The notes: a model not told the origin generated them from the sequence alone. A stretch of DNA of 64,000 nt from an uncultured Porphyromonadaceae bacterium (GCA_937892215.1 CALAVE010000043.1:1-64000); one strand, 5' to 3'; numbered from the stretch's first letter, positions 41,896 to 52,581 are shown. Program-made: numbers and translations.

Positions 41896-44426
41896 TGTCT
41901 TTTTATTTCTTTTTCGAGTTGTTTAATACGTGAGTATGCCGTGGTCTCGCCAACGGTATATAGTGGGGAATCGTAAGGCTTATCGAGTTTGAGCTCGTAG
42001 CCGATGATGCGACTGGTGATTTCGCCGCCAAAGAGTGCTTCGTGCTTGATAGTGACTTTAACGCCTTCGGCGAGTAACTCGTACGCATCACCGCCGTTTT
42101 GTACGTATAACCGCTTGCCAGCACTGTCGTAAAATTCTGCGCCACCTATGGCATCGAATGGTACGCTCTCGAGTTGGACGAACATATAGTCGCTCATCAT
42201 CTTGCAAGTAAACGTGAATTGATTGTCGGTGATGGCTTGCAGGTAGTCAACTGCTTTATCTTCAAGGGAAGCCTCGGCCACCCCGACCAAGCCAAGTCCG
42301 CTCATTGCATTTACATTCCAGCCAAGAAGCACGAGCGCATCACCCACTTTGGGGGCAAGTTCCGTATTGGGCAGCTTAGCGCCATAGTCTTCATTGCGAA
42401 CGATGGTGAACGACTGGAGCGCAAAAGACGCATCGAATGTCATACCGGCGAGTCGCGCCCCGTCCTCCGCAGGAGGATAATCAGCCACTCTTTCAGCCGA
42501 CACCTCAGCGTCTGTTAGGAATTTCAGTTGTAGCGTGTTTCCGTCAAGGATATAGTCGCTGACGAACGGGAAGTCGTCACCGTTTATCATCTTGACCTTG
42601 ATAGTGTATTGCACCCAGTCCCACCAAGTTTCGCTACCGTCGCGATTCTCTATTTTTTCGCGCTTCTTCACCTCTGTAACATCGGTCACAACCAGCGTAC
42701 AATGAGGATAAACCTCGTCAAGGATGATTGTGCCCTCCACCACCGACTCTGAATTCAAGTCGATTACTTCTATGTAACCACGCCCCTTATAGTACTCATA
42801 CCCATGTGGGGTTACTTTGGAGTCGCCGTAGTCGCTTGTATCCATGTGGAGCCGGTTTTCCCCAACCTTGGCTATGGCACTTGGGTTGTCCGTGTCGGTG
42901 CGCGACCAAAACGATAGAGGAACTTTGACCGACAATGGCGACAACTGATAGTTGCTACCCGCAGAGAAACCGCTCGGAATCACATCGTTGGAGAACGCAA
43001 AATAATTCCAATAACTACCACCTGGCTCTTGGTTGAAAGGATTAAAAACGACTCCATATTCGTTGCCGTTATACAGTAGTGAGCAGTGGCGGGAATAGTT
43101 GTAAGCAGAGAAATTGACGCTTTCCGTTGTGTCAGCAAGGCGCGGTTCGTCGTATAGGTAGCATTCAGAGGATGCTTCTACGTCAATATACAATCGCCAC
43201 ACGCCTGCCGTAAGCGACTCGGTCTTGTCGATAGAGATACCATCCAATACGAGTTCCGTATATTGGTCTTTCCCCCCCATCTCGTCCGATACACTTCGTG
43301 CGATTGAGCACAAGTCAATGGTTGTAGTCCCATCGGTGAGGCGCGCACTGATGGCTATTTCCCCCTTGACTTCGCCGCTTAACAGGCACACCCTAACCTT
43401 GACACCGAGTTGTGCGCAGTTAATACTATACACATCACTAATAGCCACCGTTATTCCGTTACTTTGAGTTGACGTGTAATGGCGGTAAAAGTTAGCATTA
43501 ACCACCGATGCAGGGTCGGGCAAAAAATTATCAATAAACCAATCGGTCTTGTCGGGTGTACGTTGTTCATCAAGGAAGTATGTCGCGCGCATTGGGCGGC
43601 TCTCATCGCGGAATAAGTGCAACGTTCTCCCATCTTCGGTGTGGGTTAAGATATTGCCGGCGGTAAACACGAGCTCTCGGTCGTAGGTGTCCGGCACGTT
43701 ACGCGTTGAACCAAACACATAAAGGCGATTGGCGTAGGTCTGCTGGTCTTTCTGCGCCGTTATGCTCTCGCAAGTGGCTTGTGTCTGTCCGTCGCCCAGC
43801 GTGAACAACGGCGTAACCGGTAGCGAGTATTCGCACTTGCCGAAATTGATTGTCCGTCCAGCAACCCACCATTCACACCCCCATTGCTCGGCCATTGCGC
43901 TCAAGGCACTGAGGATATCAACGGAGTTATAGGTGATATACCGCACTTCGGCGGCACTCTTGATGTTGGCAGTGTCTATGGTTACGTTGTACCCAGTCTC
44001 GCCTATTGCAACAAGGTTGTTGAGTACTTCGTTTGCGTGGGTGGAGAGGTCGGCTGTCAGCGTCCAATTGACTTCTTTCCTGTAGCGTGAATGGCTGAGT
44101 TCTTCCGTCAGCATAAATTTGAAGTTTGCCCAACGCCGGTAACCGGCCTCGAACGTGACGTTGTACTGATACGCTGCGTCGCTGACGGAATAGCCAGGCA
44201 TTTGTTGCCTCACGTACACGAAACGACCGAAAAGTTCATCGTCAATATAATCGCCTATATTGAGTTCTATCGGTTCGGGCAAGTCAAAGGCAAGCACTAT
44301 GCAATCCTCTTGCATTAGCATAAATCGGCGCACCGACTTCTCGGTGATAGGCACTGAGGCTACGGTGATGGTTGTCGTGCCAATAGCGCGCTTGATTGCT
44401 ATGTTAGTCTTGGTGCGCTCCCTCAT
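41892..44426 (-). CDS. Large tail-tip or baseplate-hub protein
   Basis: An 844-residue protein encoded right after the distal-tail-like gene, the usual place of the siphophage tail-associated lysin or hub. The N-terminal third contains FDLPEPIELNIGDYIDD and YQYNVTFEAGYRRWANFKFML, reminiscent of hub-type beta domains. The rest is beta-rich without recognisable catalytic motifs. I place it by gene order more than by sequence. Confidence 0.7.
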   Translation of the reverse strand: MRERTKTNIAIKRAIGTTTITVASVPITEKSVRRFMLMQEDCIVLAFDLPEPIELNIGDYIDDELFGRFVYVRQQMPGYSVSDAAYQYNVTFEAGYRRWANFKFMLTEELSHSRYRKEVNWTLTADLSTHANEVLNNLVAIGETGYNVTIDTANIKSAAEVRYITYNSVDILSALSAMAEQWGCEWWVAGRTINFGKCEYSLPVTPLFTLGDGQTQATCESITAQKDQQTYANRLYVFGSTRNVPDTYDRELVFTAGNILTHTEDGRTLHLFRDESRPMRATYFLDEQRTPDKTDWFIDNFLPDPASVVNANFYRHYTSTQSNGITVAISDVYSINCAQLGVKVRVCLLSGEVKGEIAISARLTDGTTTIDLCSIARSVSDEMGGKDQYTELVLDGISIDKTESLTAGVWRLYIDVEASSECYLYDEPRLADTTESVNFSAYNYSRHCSLLYNGNEYGVVFNPFNQEPGGSYWNYFAFSNDVIPSGFSAGSNYQLSPLSVKVPLSFWSRTDTDNPSAIAKVGENRLHMDTSDYGDSKVTPHGYEYYKGRGYIEVIDLNSESVVEGTIILDEVYPHCTLVVTDVTEVKKREKIENRDGSETWWDWVQYTIKVKMINGDDFPFVSDYILDGNTLQLKFLTDAEVSAERVADYPPAEDGARLAGMTFDASFALQSFTIVRNEDYGAKLPNTELAPKVGDALVLLGWNVNAMSGLGLVGVAEASLEDKAVDYLQAITDNQFTFTCKMMSDYMFVQLESVPFDAIGGAEFYDSAGKRLYVQNGGDAYELLAEGVKVTIKHEALFGGEITSRIIGYELKLDKPYDSPLYTVGETTAYSRIKQLEKEIKRQ

Positions 44427-44428
44427 CG

Positions 44429-44845
44429 CTATTGCCGGTCTTTGGTGTTCGGTTCAATTAATTTCAGCGTGAACTTGGCTATGCCGTTGAGAATTGCCGA
44501 GTATTGCGTGCAAGACACATATAACATCTTGTACACAACACCGCTCTGGTATTTGGTCCTTATAGTCAGCTGGCCGCTCGCAAGAACTTCATCGCAGAAT
44601 GCCTGGTACTTGTTCAGGAAGTCGGTAGTGTTGGTGGCTATAAGGTGCATGTCAAGCGCCACTTCGCGCGAATCGTAGCGCGGAGCGTTGTTCAGTATTC
44701 GCTTGCCGTGTTCGAGTCGCGAATTGTTTGTTATGCGTTCTTTGAGCGGCGCAGGCGTCATTAGGGCTGTCAGCCCCTTGTCCCCGATGTTCACGCCCCA
44801 CTGCTGGTACGCATCAATGCCGTTGATGTAAAGGTCTCCAATCAT
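44429..44845 (-). CDS. Distal-tail-like protein
   Basis: A 138-residue protein located between the tape measure and the hub gene, which is the place of Dit in siphophages. It starts MIGDLYINGIDAYQQWGV and has the strand-rich look of a Dit N-terminal domain (MLYVSCTQYSAILNGIAKFTLKL at the end). It overlaps the tape-measure gene stop by four bases. Confidence 0.6.
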   Translation of the reverse strand: MIGDLYINGIDAYQQWGVNIGDKGLTALMTPAPLKERITNNSRLEHGKRILNNAPRYDSREVALDMHLIATNTTDFLNKYQAFCDEVLASGQLTIRTKYQSGVVYKMLYVSCTQYSAILNGIAKFTLKLIEPNTKDRQ

Positions 44846-47800
44846 AAGTTGTCTGTATTAAGTGCTATCCTATTAAGTGAACTGGCGAAGTCGCGGTACA
44901 TGGCGCGATTGACCGACAGTATATCGTCAAGGTAATTGCTGCTCCGGAGTAGGATGTCGCGAATCTCGCCACTGAGGTTGAATCCGTTCACCGTCATTTC
45001 GAGCAGTCCGTTTATGCTGTTGAGCGACTGCAGGGCAAGCTCGTTGCCGTAAGCCTGAGCAATCTGCATTGCCGCAAAACGACCATTCAGTTCTTCGACG
45101 CTGTCTTGGCTCGCAGTGGCGAAGCCACCCGTGGAGGCTTCTGCGTCAGTCTGTCCGCTCCAGCCGAACACTTCGTTGAGGGCATCTCGTTCGGCTATCA
45201 TATCCTCAACAATGGCTGTTTGCGCATCCTTTAGCGCATCTCGTTCAGCGGCAGTAACTTTGCCGTCTTTGGCTGCTGTTACCCAGCTGTCGTATAAGGT
45301 CTTAATTTTATCCTTGTACATGCTGGCCATAATGGAATTGAGAATCGCCTTGCGCATCTTCTCCTCGAAGTCCTTGGAGAAGTCTGACACCGAACTATCC
45401 ATATCGGCTATCATATCCAAGAACCCGTTGAGGAAACTATCGAAGTCAGTACCTGTAAGGCGTTCGTTGAGCATGTTCTGCAGGTCCTCCAACTTCTTCT
45501 CGCCGTCAATTATCCCCTCCAGATATTCGCGTGTCTTCTCGTTTAGCTCGGCCCAAAAGACAGGTGCGTTATCGCGCAAATACTGCAATTTTTCGGCGCT
45601 CAGGTCGAAGATATTAGCCATTTTGTTGTCGAGAACACCCATCATGCCCAAGGACGCTAATTGGCTGCGTGCTTCGCCTGATAGTGCCTTGATGTTCTTG
45701 ACGCCTTCCCTGTGAGAGAACCATCCAGCTCCGGACCACACCCATTCTTTGCCAAGAGAGCGCAATGCGGCGTTAGACTTGTCCTGTACGCGTTCGGCCT
45801 CCAGCCCCACTTGTACCGCTTCGCGTCCCCAACTCATAGACAGGTATTCCTCCTTGCTCGAAATGATGTCCGCCCATACGTCTTTCAGGGCTTCGTACTT
45901 CTTGAGAGCCTTGTTGTAACTACTGTAATCGGCTGCACCGCCGAATATAGAGGCGATGGTATTCACAAGCCCCTTGCCGATGCCAATAACGCCGGAGATA
46001 GCCTTGATTGAACCACCGATGTAGTCTCCCGACGCGAACGACTGCATCGCATCCGACATCTTGTTCACACCGTCAAGGGTCTCTTGTATGCCCTCGGGAA
46101 GCGTCACGCCCAATTGCTCGGCCAGTCCTTGCAGTTCTTGCCCAGCGCCACCGACTTTGCTCAAACTCTCGCCTATCGCGCCGCACTTCTTCTGGAACTT
46201 GGTCTGCTCGTTGACGGAATTGTTTAGGTCTTTGTTGAGCACTTGCAAGGCATCCTTGTAAGATAGTGTTATATCAACCACCTCGCCCATCTCGTTGCGG
46301 GCTTGGATAGTGACCTTGGTGTTCTCTATCTCTGTCTTCCGGAATGCGTCGTTGGCCGTTATTGCTTCGGTGTAAGCCTTGCTAATGGTCGTGTTGCCGA
46401 ATGCCGTGTTATCCAACTTGTCCATTTCTCGCTTCACGCGGCGTTGCTCTTTAGCCCCGTTTATAGCGTCCTTGAGCGATAGTCCGAACCCCTTAAATGG
46501 GTCGCGCCGTGCCGCTTCGTCCTGCAAGTTGGAGATTGCATCTGTTAGCGTCTTGATGTTTTCGGGGCTAAGATTTTTGTTGACCTCTATGTATTTTTGG
46601 AGTTGCTCAGTGAGCACGCTAAGCGATGAAGTGCCTACGCGCTCTAAATCTCCGAATACTTGCTCCCAGTTGATATTCTCCTGCATTTCCCTAAAAGCGA
46701 AGTCGGATAGTGCTTTTGCGCGTTCTTCCTCTGCTTTGGCGAGCAAATTAAGGAGCCGTTCTTCTTCGGCGTGGTCACCTTTACCGCGAGCGTCCGTGAT
46801 TAGGTTCTGCAAGTTGGCGATGTCGGTATCATACTCTTGCAACTCCACCTTGGCGCGCTGGGCAAAATTGCCGTATTTGCCTTCCAACTCGCTATCCAGT
46901 GAGCCGAGTTGCTGCTTGGCGAAGTTAATTGCCGCCATGATTCTGCGCTTTTCCTCCTCGGTCGTAGCCTTGGCCAACGCTTTCTCAAGATTCGCGATGT
47001 CGGTGTTAAGTTTGGTGGTGTTCTCCCGGCGCGACTCGCCATAGGCATTGTACGCGGCAAGTAATTCGTCCAATGTGTCGGCGGTTTTCTTTATGTTATC
47101 CTCTTTGATGAGGTCGTTGGTTTTTTGCCACGCAACGTACCACTTATGCAAGTCGCCCTCGCCGTTTTTCAGCAAGTCCTCGTAATATGCATCGTCTTTC
47201 GCCTCGTATTGATACTCTTTGCGGTCTTTACCGCCTTTGAGCCAAAGGTTCTTATCCAACTCTTTCTGTTGCTCAATCATGGCCTTGTACGACTCCGTCT
47301 GCTTGCGCTGGGCTTCGGCAAATTCCTCTTCAAGTTGGGCTAATGTTTGGTCGCTGCCCAATAGCAATGCATTCTGCAAGCGACGATTCGCCGCCTCAAC
47401 TTCGGCAGTCTGCTCCCTGATTCGCTTGAGATTGGTCTGCACCATTTCATTGCGGTCGTACTCGGCTTGCCGAGCATCCCACTTGGAGCCCTTGCCCTTG
47501 CCTTTGTTCTTGCTCTTGCCGTATATATCTTTGGCGGCTATTTGCTTGTCGTATTCCTTGAGTTGGCTCATCAACTCGGCGCGTTTTGCGTCGTCACCCG
47601 CTTTTTCGTACTCATCCTGTATTTTCTTCCGGTCCTCTTTTAATTTTGCGAGTGACCCCTCAGCGAACTTTGTGTCGATGAGGCCATTAATTGTGTTAAG
47701 CAACCTGAGCACGTACTCAAGTTGTGAGGTGTCTGCGGCTATGCTTAGTGGTGTAGCATTGGCGCTATTTATGCTTGTGCGTAGAGCTTCAATTGACGAT

Positions 47801-50394
47801 TTCGCGTTGGCCTGCAAGGTAAGCAATTCCGGCAGTCCAAGGTCGCCAATACGGCTCTCTGCCACTTTGCGTATAGCCTCACCAACTTCGCTGGTCTCGC
47901 CAAAGAGTTTCGAGGTGGTCTCGCTTACGCCTATAAGGTACTTCTGATAACTCTCCGCTTTTCCGAAGTCGAAATCGTCTAATATCGTTGTGAATTGCGC
48001 GTTGCCGGACATTCCTTCCTTGAGGTTCACACCTTCGAGTTTGGCTTGGCGTTCCATCTCCTTTGTGCGCTCTTTTTCAGCCTCCAACCCATCGTTCGTC
48101 AATTTCGTCACGCGTTCAAGCACATCCTCGTTCTTAATGTTGGCGCGAGTGTATTTGTCGATGACATCGTTCACTCCGCCCCAAGAAGTTGTTATACCAG
48201 CAGTCAAATCAAGCCCAAACAGTTGTTCGAGCGTACTATACACCTTATTGTGTACTTGCTGAACTATGCGGTCGTCAGCCAAATGCTTAACCAAATCATC
48301 CGTGAGCTCTGGGTTCTTAGCCTTAATTTCGGCAAACACCTTGTTGTAGGACTCCATAGCCTCCGTGTAAGTTGTCTCCATTAATTCGACAACTTGCTCT
48401 TTGTTCTCGCGTAGCTCCTTGATATCTATGCCCAACAAGTCAGAATTACCGTTGGGCAGGATACCGTACTCGGCGCCTCCTATATCTTTAAGGGCTTGAT
48501 TATATATCTCCTCCGCTTTCTTCTCAGCGGCATTTTTCTGCTTGGTGTATTGATTGAGAAGTTGGCGCGCGCCAGCCTCCTCCTTGATTTTGGCAATGGT
48601 TTCGGTGCGCACTCGGTTCTCCTCTTCCAAGTTGCCTGTCTCGGCGACTACACTTACGCCGTATTCCATTGCCACCTCGTTCAACTCGTCAACGAGTTTC
48701 TTGTGTATTTGTGTATCTTTGCCGGTGTTCTCAAGGGCGACACCAAGGCGTTCAATATCCGCTATGGTATCGGCCGCTTTTTTCCCGTATTTCTCGACTC
48801 TTTCGCTTGCCTCATCTGCTTTAGAGTCAAATATGCCCAATGCCCCTACCAAAGCGGTCACACCCATCATGGCAAGGCCGAACCAATTGGCCGACAATGC
48901 CCTGCCAAGATTCCTCATGGCTTTGGCGCATTTGTCGGTCACTGTAGCCCAAAGTGCTTTGGACTTTGAGTTGGCTTGTGTGGCTGCGGTGTCAACAGCG
49001 GTATTGAAAGAGTTGATTTTCGTTGCCGCCGCTTCTTTTTTGGTCGCCGCTTCTTTCAGGTTGCTTGCGGCTACACCTTTCTGCTTGCTGGCATTGTTGA
49101 GTTCTTGTTGGGCGGTTGCAAGTTCAAGTTCTGCGGCCTCAATGGCTTCTCCGTCGCCGACTTTCAGTGCCGCTTCGTACGATTCTTGTGCAGCCTGTAC
49201 TGCTGCTTCCGCGTCAGCCTCTGCTTGGTACGCTCTGACTTCGGCGAGCCGAGCCGCTTCCACTGCCGCGTCAGCCTCTGCCTTGTCAAGCAATAGTTTC
49301 TGCTGAACAGCTTTCAGTTGCTCATTGCTGGCGATATAATTAGCGCGCCGAGCGTCGGTGTTCGCCTCTATAGCGGTAGTGGAATTGGTGGTAGTGGCTG
49401 CTTCGTCAGAGCCAAACTCCTTGACAATGCCTTCAATCTGCTTGGCGTTGAATGCCGCCGTGCTTTCGTTCAAGGTTTTTTGGGCAGTCTCGACGAGCAT
49501 CAGCGAAGCCTTATATTCGCCCCACATCAGGGCAATGGTGCCAATGGCCATGCCTAACTTGTCAAAGTTCTTCACCGCTTCGGTGGCTAACTCTATCGCC
49601 CCCGAGAACACCCCCTCGGTGTCTTGCCCTATGGAATCAAGAGCCTCGTCCCACGCGCCTTGAAGATTGCTCCACGCGCCGCGTAAACCTTTGCTCTGCT
49701 TCTCCAGCATGCCGTAGAACTTGCCTCCCTCCTGCGTGGCAGATTGGAACGCTTCGGCCACCATTTCGCTTGTGATAGCCCCCTTGCTCATTTCGTCCTT
49801 GAGCTCGCCCACGCTCTTACCGGTCTTGCGCGCTATCTCGGTCAATGGATTGAAGCCGGCGTTAATCATCTGCAACAGGTCTTGACCCATCAACTTGCCC
49901 GTGGCGCTCATCTGCGAAAAAGCGAGCGACAACGATTGGAACTTGGCAGAATCACCCATGCTGATGTCTCCGAGAGCCTTGAGATTGGGCATAACATCTT
50001 CTACCGATATGCCGAAGCCGAGCATTGTCTGGGCGGCAGAGGCAAGGTCGCCCAACTGCATTGGAGTTGATACGGCAAAGGTGCGCATTTCCTCCATAAG
50101 AGAGGCAGCGCGTTCCTGAGAGCCCAGCAACACCTCAAACGATGTCTGCAAGGATTGCATATTGCTATGCACTTGGAATATCTGCTGAGCAAAACTCTTT
50201 ATCGCGTCGGCGGTAAAGTATGCGCCCATAGACGCGCCAATCTTCTTGAACGCGGCATCTATCTTAGTGCCGCCGCTCTCTATGTCGCCCACAAACTCGT
50301 TCATGTTCCTGCGCGCACGCTCAATGCCGGAGTTGAACATTGAATCGTCAACTCGCACTTCGAAATTAAGTCCTTGGTTCTCTGTCTCTGCCAT
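44842..50394 (-). CDS. Tail tape-measure protein
   Basis: Sets tail length and is ejected with the DNA. The 1850-residue protein has the conserved TMP domain near residues 70-215 (SLQTSFEVLLGSQERAASLM, MLGFGISVEDV, GQDLLQMINAGFNPL). It then alternates long coiled coils (about 330-460 and 960-1250) with membrane-like segments (LGMAIGTIALMWG and WFGLAMMGVTALVGALGIF). Phage tail length scales with this gene, so a tail near 270-280 nm would be expected at the usual ~0.15 nm per residue. Open antisense frames here are artefacts. Confidence 0.93.
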   Translation of the reverse strand: MAETENQGLNFEVRVDDSMFNSGIERARRNMNEFVGDIESGGTKIDAAFKKIGASMGAYFTADAIKSFAQQIFQVHSNMQSLQTSFEVLLGSQERAASLMEEMRTFAVSTPMQLGDLASAAQTMLGFGISVEDVMPNLKALGDISMGDSAKFQSLSLAFSQMSATGKLMGQDLLQMINAGFNPLTEIARKTGKSVGELKDEMSKGAITSEMVAEAFQSATQEGGKFYGMLEKQSKGLRGAWSNLQGAWDEALDSIGQDTEGVFSGAIELATEAVKNFDKLGMAIGTIALMWGEYKASLMLVETAQKTLNESTAAFNAKQIEGIVKEFGSDEAATTTNSTTAIEANTDARRANYIASNEQLKAVQQKLLLDKAEADAAVEAARLAEVRAYQAEADAEAAVQAAQESYEAALKVGDGEAIEAAELELATAQQELNNASKQKGVAASNLKEAATKKEAAATKINSFNTAVDTAATQANSKSKALWATVTDKCAKAMRNLGRALSANWFGLAMMGVTALVGALGIFDSKADEASERVEKYGKKAADTIADIERLGVALENTGKDTQIHKKLVDELNEVAMEYGVSVVAETGNLEEENRVRTETIAKIKEEAGARQLLNQYTKQKNAAEKKAEEIYNQALKDIGGAEYGILPNGNSDLLGIDIKELRENKEQVVELMETTYTEAMESYNKVFAEIKAKNPELTDDLVKHLADDRIVQQVHNKVYSTLEQLFGLDLTAGITTSWGGVNDVIDKYTRANIKNEDVLERVTKLTNDGLEAEKERTKEMERQAKLEGVNLKEGMSGNAQFTTILDDFDFGKAESYQKYLIGVSETTSKLFGETSEVGEAIRKVAESRIGDLGLPELLTLQANAKSSIEALRTSINSANATPLSIAADTSQLEYVLRLLNTINGLIDTKFAEGSLAKLKEDRKKIQDEYEKAGDDAKRAELMSQLKEYDKQIAAKDIYGKSKNKGKGKGSKWDARQAEYDRNEMVQTNLKRIREQTAEVEAANRRLQNALLLGSDQTLAQLEEEFAEAQRKQTESYKAMIEQQKELDKNLWLKGGKDRKEYQYEAKDDAYYEDLLKNGEGDLHKWYVAWQKTNDLIKEDNIKKTADTLDELLAAYNAYGESRRENTTKLNTDIANLEKALAKATTEEEKRRIMAAINFAKQQLGSLDSELEGKYGNFAQRAKVELQEYDTDIANLQNLITDARGKGDHAEEERLLNLLAKAEEERAKALSDFAFREMQENINWEQVFGDLERVGTSSLSVLTEQLQKYIEVNKNLSPENIKTLTDAISNLQDEAARRDPFKGFGLSLKDAINGAKEQRRVKREMDKLDNTAFGNTTISKAYTEAITANDAFRKTEIENTKVTIQARNEMGEVVDITLSYKDALQVLNKDLNNSVNEQTKFQKKCGAIGESLSKVGGAGQELQGLAEQLGVTLPEGIQETLDGVNKMSDAMQSFASGDYIGGSIKAISGVIGIGKGLVNTIASIFGGAADYSSYNKALKKYEALKDVWADIISSKEEYLSMSWGREAVQVGLEAERVQDKSNAALRSLGKEWVWSGAGWFSHREGVKNIKALSGEARSQLASLGMMGVLDNKMANIFDLSAEKLQYLRDNAPVFWAELNEKTREYLEGIIDGEKKLEDLQNMLNERLTGTDFDSFLNGFLDMIADMDSSVSDFSKDFEEKMRKAILNSIMASMYKDKIKTLYDSWVTAAKDGKVTAAERDALKDAQTAIVEDMIAERDALNEVFGWSGQTDAEASTGGFATASQDSVEELNGRFAAMQIAQAYGNELALQSLNSINGLLEMTVNGFNLSGEIRDILLRSSNYLDDILSVNRAMYRDFASSLNRIALNTDNL

Positions 50395-50397
50395 AGA

Positions 50398-51102
50398 TTA
50401 GTCCCAGTTCATTGATTTAATTGTGGCCCATGACGCCTTGTTGTCTCCGTTGATTGTGGAGCGGTCGTTGCTAACACGAGCCCTGCGCCGTTCGTCCTTG
50501 TCGAGGTAGAGCGACTTCTCGCTGTCGGCTATCATTAGCTGTAGGTTGGTATAACTTATACCCCACATGACATAATCCAGCGTCCAGTGGTAACGCTGGC
50601 AGGCAAAGTCGAGCAACCGCCCGTAGTCGCTCACCATTCCGAACTGGAACGTACCACTATCCTTGTCAATCACTGACGCAGCTCGGCGGTAGCGTTCGTT
50701 CTCGCGGTCAATGCCGAGGTGCTTGGCAATCTGCGCTGTCTTATCAGCATTGAGAAGCACGAGGAACAGCGAAGCCAGGTCGTTGTCGTCGGCTTCTTTG
50801 AGCAATTCGGTGCGGCGGTGGATAAGCACTGTGTCGAATGCCTCTTTCTTGTTGGCAAGCGTGTGATATGCTATTATGCGGCACACGGCTTCGCGCTCTG
50901 CCATGACAATCCTTAACGCTTCGAGGTCGGCACTGACAGCCATTACAGTAAAGTCTATCGGTAGCAGTGCGTACAGGCGCGACAATAGTATGCGCTTCCC
51001 AAGTGTGATGGGATAGATGCTCATCCGAACACCATTAACGCTGAAACCATGCGGGCGCTCCAGCATCTCGTCGGCTATTATGTACGACCAATCTTCGTTC
51101 AT
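50398..51102 (-). CDS. Probable tail assembly protein (chaperone position)
   Basis: A 234-residue, helical protein between tail tube and tape measure, the place of the tail assembly chaperones. It carries ITLGKRILLSRLYALLPIDF and RYHWTLDYVMWGISYTNLQL, then a charged C-terminus. No obvious slippery frameshift site that would give a longer form was found by eye. Function by position. Confidence 0.6.
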   Translation of the reverse strand: MNEDWSYIIADEMLERPHGFSVNGVRMSIYPITLGKRILLSRLYALLPIDFTVMAVSADLEALRIVMAEREAVCRIIAYHTLANKKEAFDTVLIHRRTELLKEADDNDLASLFLVLLNADKTAQIAKHLGIDRENERYRRAASVIDKDSGTFQFGMVSDYGRLLDFACQRYHWTLDYVMWGISYTNLQLMIADSEKSLYLDKDERRRARVSNDRSTINGDNKASWATIKSMNWD

Positions 51103-51156
51103 GGGTGGCGGTGAAATTGAAAAGGGGCGCAGTGATGCGCCCCTGCTAATCGCTGT

Positions 51157-51678
51157 TTACGGCGTCACCGTTTCAATTCCATTATCCGCTGTCTCGATGG
51201 TCACTTCGTACCCTTCGAGCTCGTTACCGGTGGCGGTAACAACACCCCATTTCACGGTTGCGCCAATCTTTGGCTTGAGCGCGTCGAACTGGATTTCCCA
51301 CATTGCGCCGTCCGCTGCGTTGTAGGAATCTACGACGCTGACGGTTGATAGGTCAATGGAAAAACCAGGACAAGTCGGGTCTTCGGGTTGGAGCATCACA
51401 GCATAATGGTGCTCTACTACGCCATCTACACTTGGTATAGGAGCGGTGCGGTTCTTCGCCTTGCGGATGTTGAGCATCAAGGCGTAAGTGCTTCTTTTGA
51501 TGCGAACATCTTCGTTCTCGCCGCCCTCTATCTTGGCTTCTAACTTGTCGCCCTTAGTGGTCTCAAGCTGGGTGGAATCTTCAACTGGTGTGGGTAACTT
51601 CACCCACGGATTGGAAGTCTGAGCTCCGTCCAAGTCTTTAACGAAAATTTTGGGAATACCCCATGAAATTACTGCCAT
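51157..51678 (-). CDS. Tail tube (major tail) protein
   Basis: A 173-residue protein beginning MAVISWGIPKIFVKDLDG, beta-rich, with a predicted folded domain of the size of siphophage tail-tube subunits. The gene lies between the neck genes and the chaperone-like gene. The ATG at 51678 is preferred, as the upstream in-frame part looks non-coding. Confidence 0.7.
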   Translation of the reverse strand: MAVISWGIPKIFVKDLDGAQTSNPWVKLPTPVEDSTQLETTKGDKLEAKIEGGENEDVRIKRSTYALMLNIRKAKNRTAPIPSVDGVVEHHYAVMLQPEDPTCPGFSIDLSTVSVVDSYNAADGAMWEIQFDALKPKIGATVKWGVVTATGNELEGYEVTIETADNGIETVTP

Positions 51679-51697
51679 ATTACTGATTTTTAAGAAG

Positions 51698-52117
51698 TTA
51701 ATATAATTCGTATAGTCTGTATCCGAGTTTGACGGACACAAAGTGCTGGTTCGTTTCCACCTCGTTATAGGTGGCTATCGTCTGCGTGAGTCGGAACTTG
51801 TAATTACTCTCGCTGGCTGTCAGGCTCTCGACCCATTCAGCGGCCAATTGCTCTACCTCCGCACAACGCGCTCCGTCAATCGTTTGCACGCCATTACCGT
51901 AAGGGTCTATATCCGGCACGTAGATGTTGATTGTCACAACGCCCGTTTGGATTTCGCCCACTAACCCAGCGGTGAAGATAACCACCGCGTCTTCGTTGTG
52001 TGAATCCCTTGGGCGAAGTCCTTCGCGGTATATACCGCCATTTATCGCGTTCGCAAGTTTGCTTGCCTTGAGAAACGCGTAAATGTCGCTTTGTACCTGA
52101 GAGCCTGTCTTAGCCAT
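51698..52117 (-). CDS. Tail-terminator-like neck protein
   Basis: A 139-residue protein between the gp10-like and tail-tube genes, the usual place of the tail terminator. It has YAFLKASKLANAINGGIYREG and a strand-rich second half ending SVKLGYRLYELY. The ATG at 52117 opens with MAKTGSQVQSDIYAFL. Confidence 0.6.
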   Translation of the reverse strand: MAKTGSQVQSDIYAFLKASKLANAINGGIYREGLRPRDSHNEDAVVIFTAGLVGEIQTGVVTINIYVPDIDPYGNGVQTIDGARCAEVEQLAAEWVESLTASESNYKFRLTQTIATYNEVETNQHFVSVKLGYRLYELY

Positions 52118-52139
52118 AGAGGAAGTATTTATTGTCAAT

Positions 52140-52580
52140 TCACGCTTTAAGAAGTTGCCTTGCAAGGTCGTTTGCTGTCATTTCCGCGCTGTCAAGCACA
52201 TCATAACCTTTGGCCGACACGTACTTGGCATAGTGCATTCCAGCGACCACTATAAGCACATAACCGCGTTCCGCTTCGCGAGCCAGTCTCTCGGCAAGGC
52301 TTACGCCGGTAGCTGAGCCTGTGCTCCCCTCATTAACCGTAGCGAATCCCGACTTCTGCACTATTTGCCCGTTGTAAACAACAACGTAGCCAATGCTACT
52401 GCGAAGATTCCCTGTCTGGTTGGTGAAGTCCTTGCCCTTCATTGCGGTGGTACGCGCAACGGTGATAGCGCGTTCTCCGATGTATTGCAAGGTGCGGAGC
52501 ACTGTGCGCCGGTAACGTTCGGCCTGCTGCCTTATAGCCTCGTCCAGCTTCGCTTTCGGTGTTGTACAAGTGACTGGCAT
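52140..52580 (-). CDS. HK97-gp10-like neck protein
   Basis: A 146-residue protein with a helical N-terminal part (AKLDEAIRQQAERYRRTVLRTL), a GNLRSSIGYVVVYNG segment, and AGMHYAKYVSAKGYDVL, the pattern of the HK97 gp10 family that joins head and tail. The ATG at 52580 lies two bases before the neighbouring stop, and a longer start would overlap that gene. Confidence 0.7.
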   Translation of the reverse strand: MPVTCTTPKAKLDEAIRQQAERYRRTVLRTLQYIGERAITVARTTAMKGKDFTNQTGNLRSSIGYVVVYNGQIVQKSGFATVNEGSTGSATGVSLAERLAREAERGYVLIVVAGMHYAKYVSAKGYDVLDSAEMTANDLARQLLKA

Positions 52581-52581
52581 A

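Noticed and set aside
45116..49775. Several plus-strand open frames inside the tape-measure gene
   Set aside because: Ser/Leu/Ala-rich antisense frames; the tape measure itself is continuous and well supported.
50398..51156. Programmed frameshift between tail chaperone genes
   Set aside because: Only one chaperone-position gene is present and I saw no slippery heptamer with an overlapping second frame.
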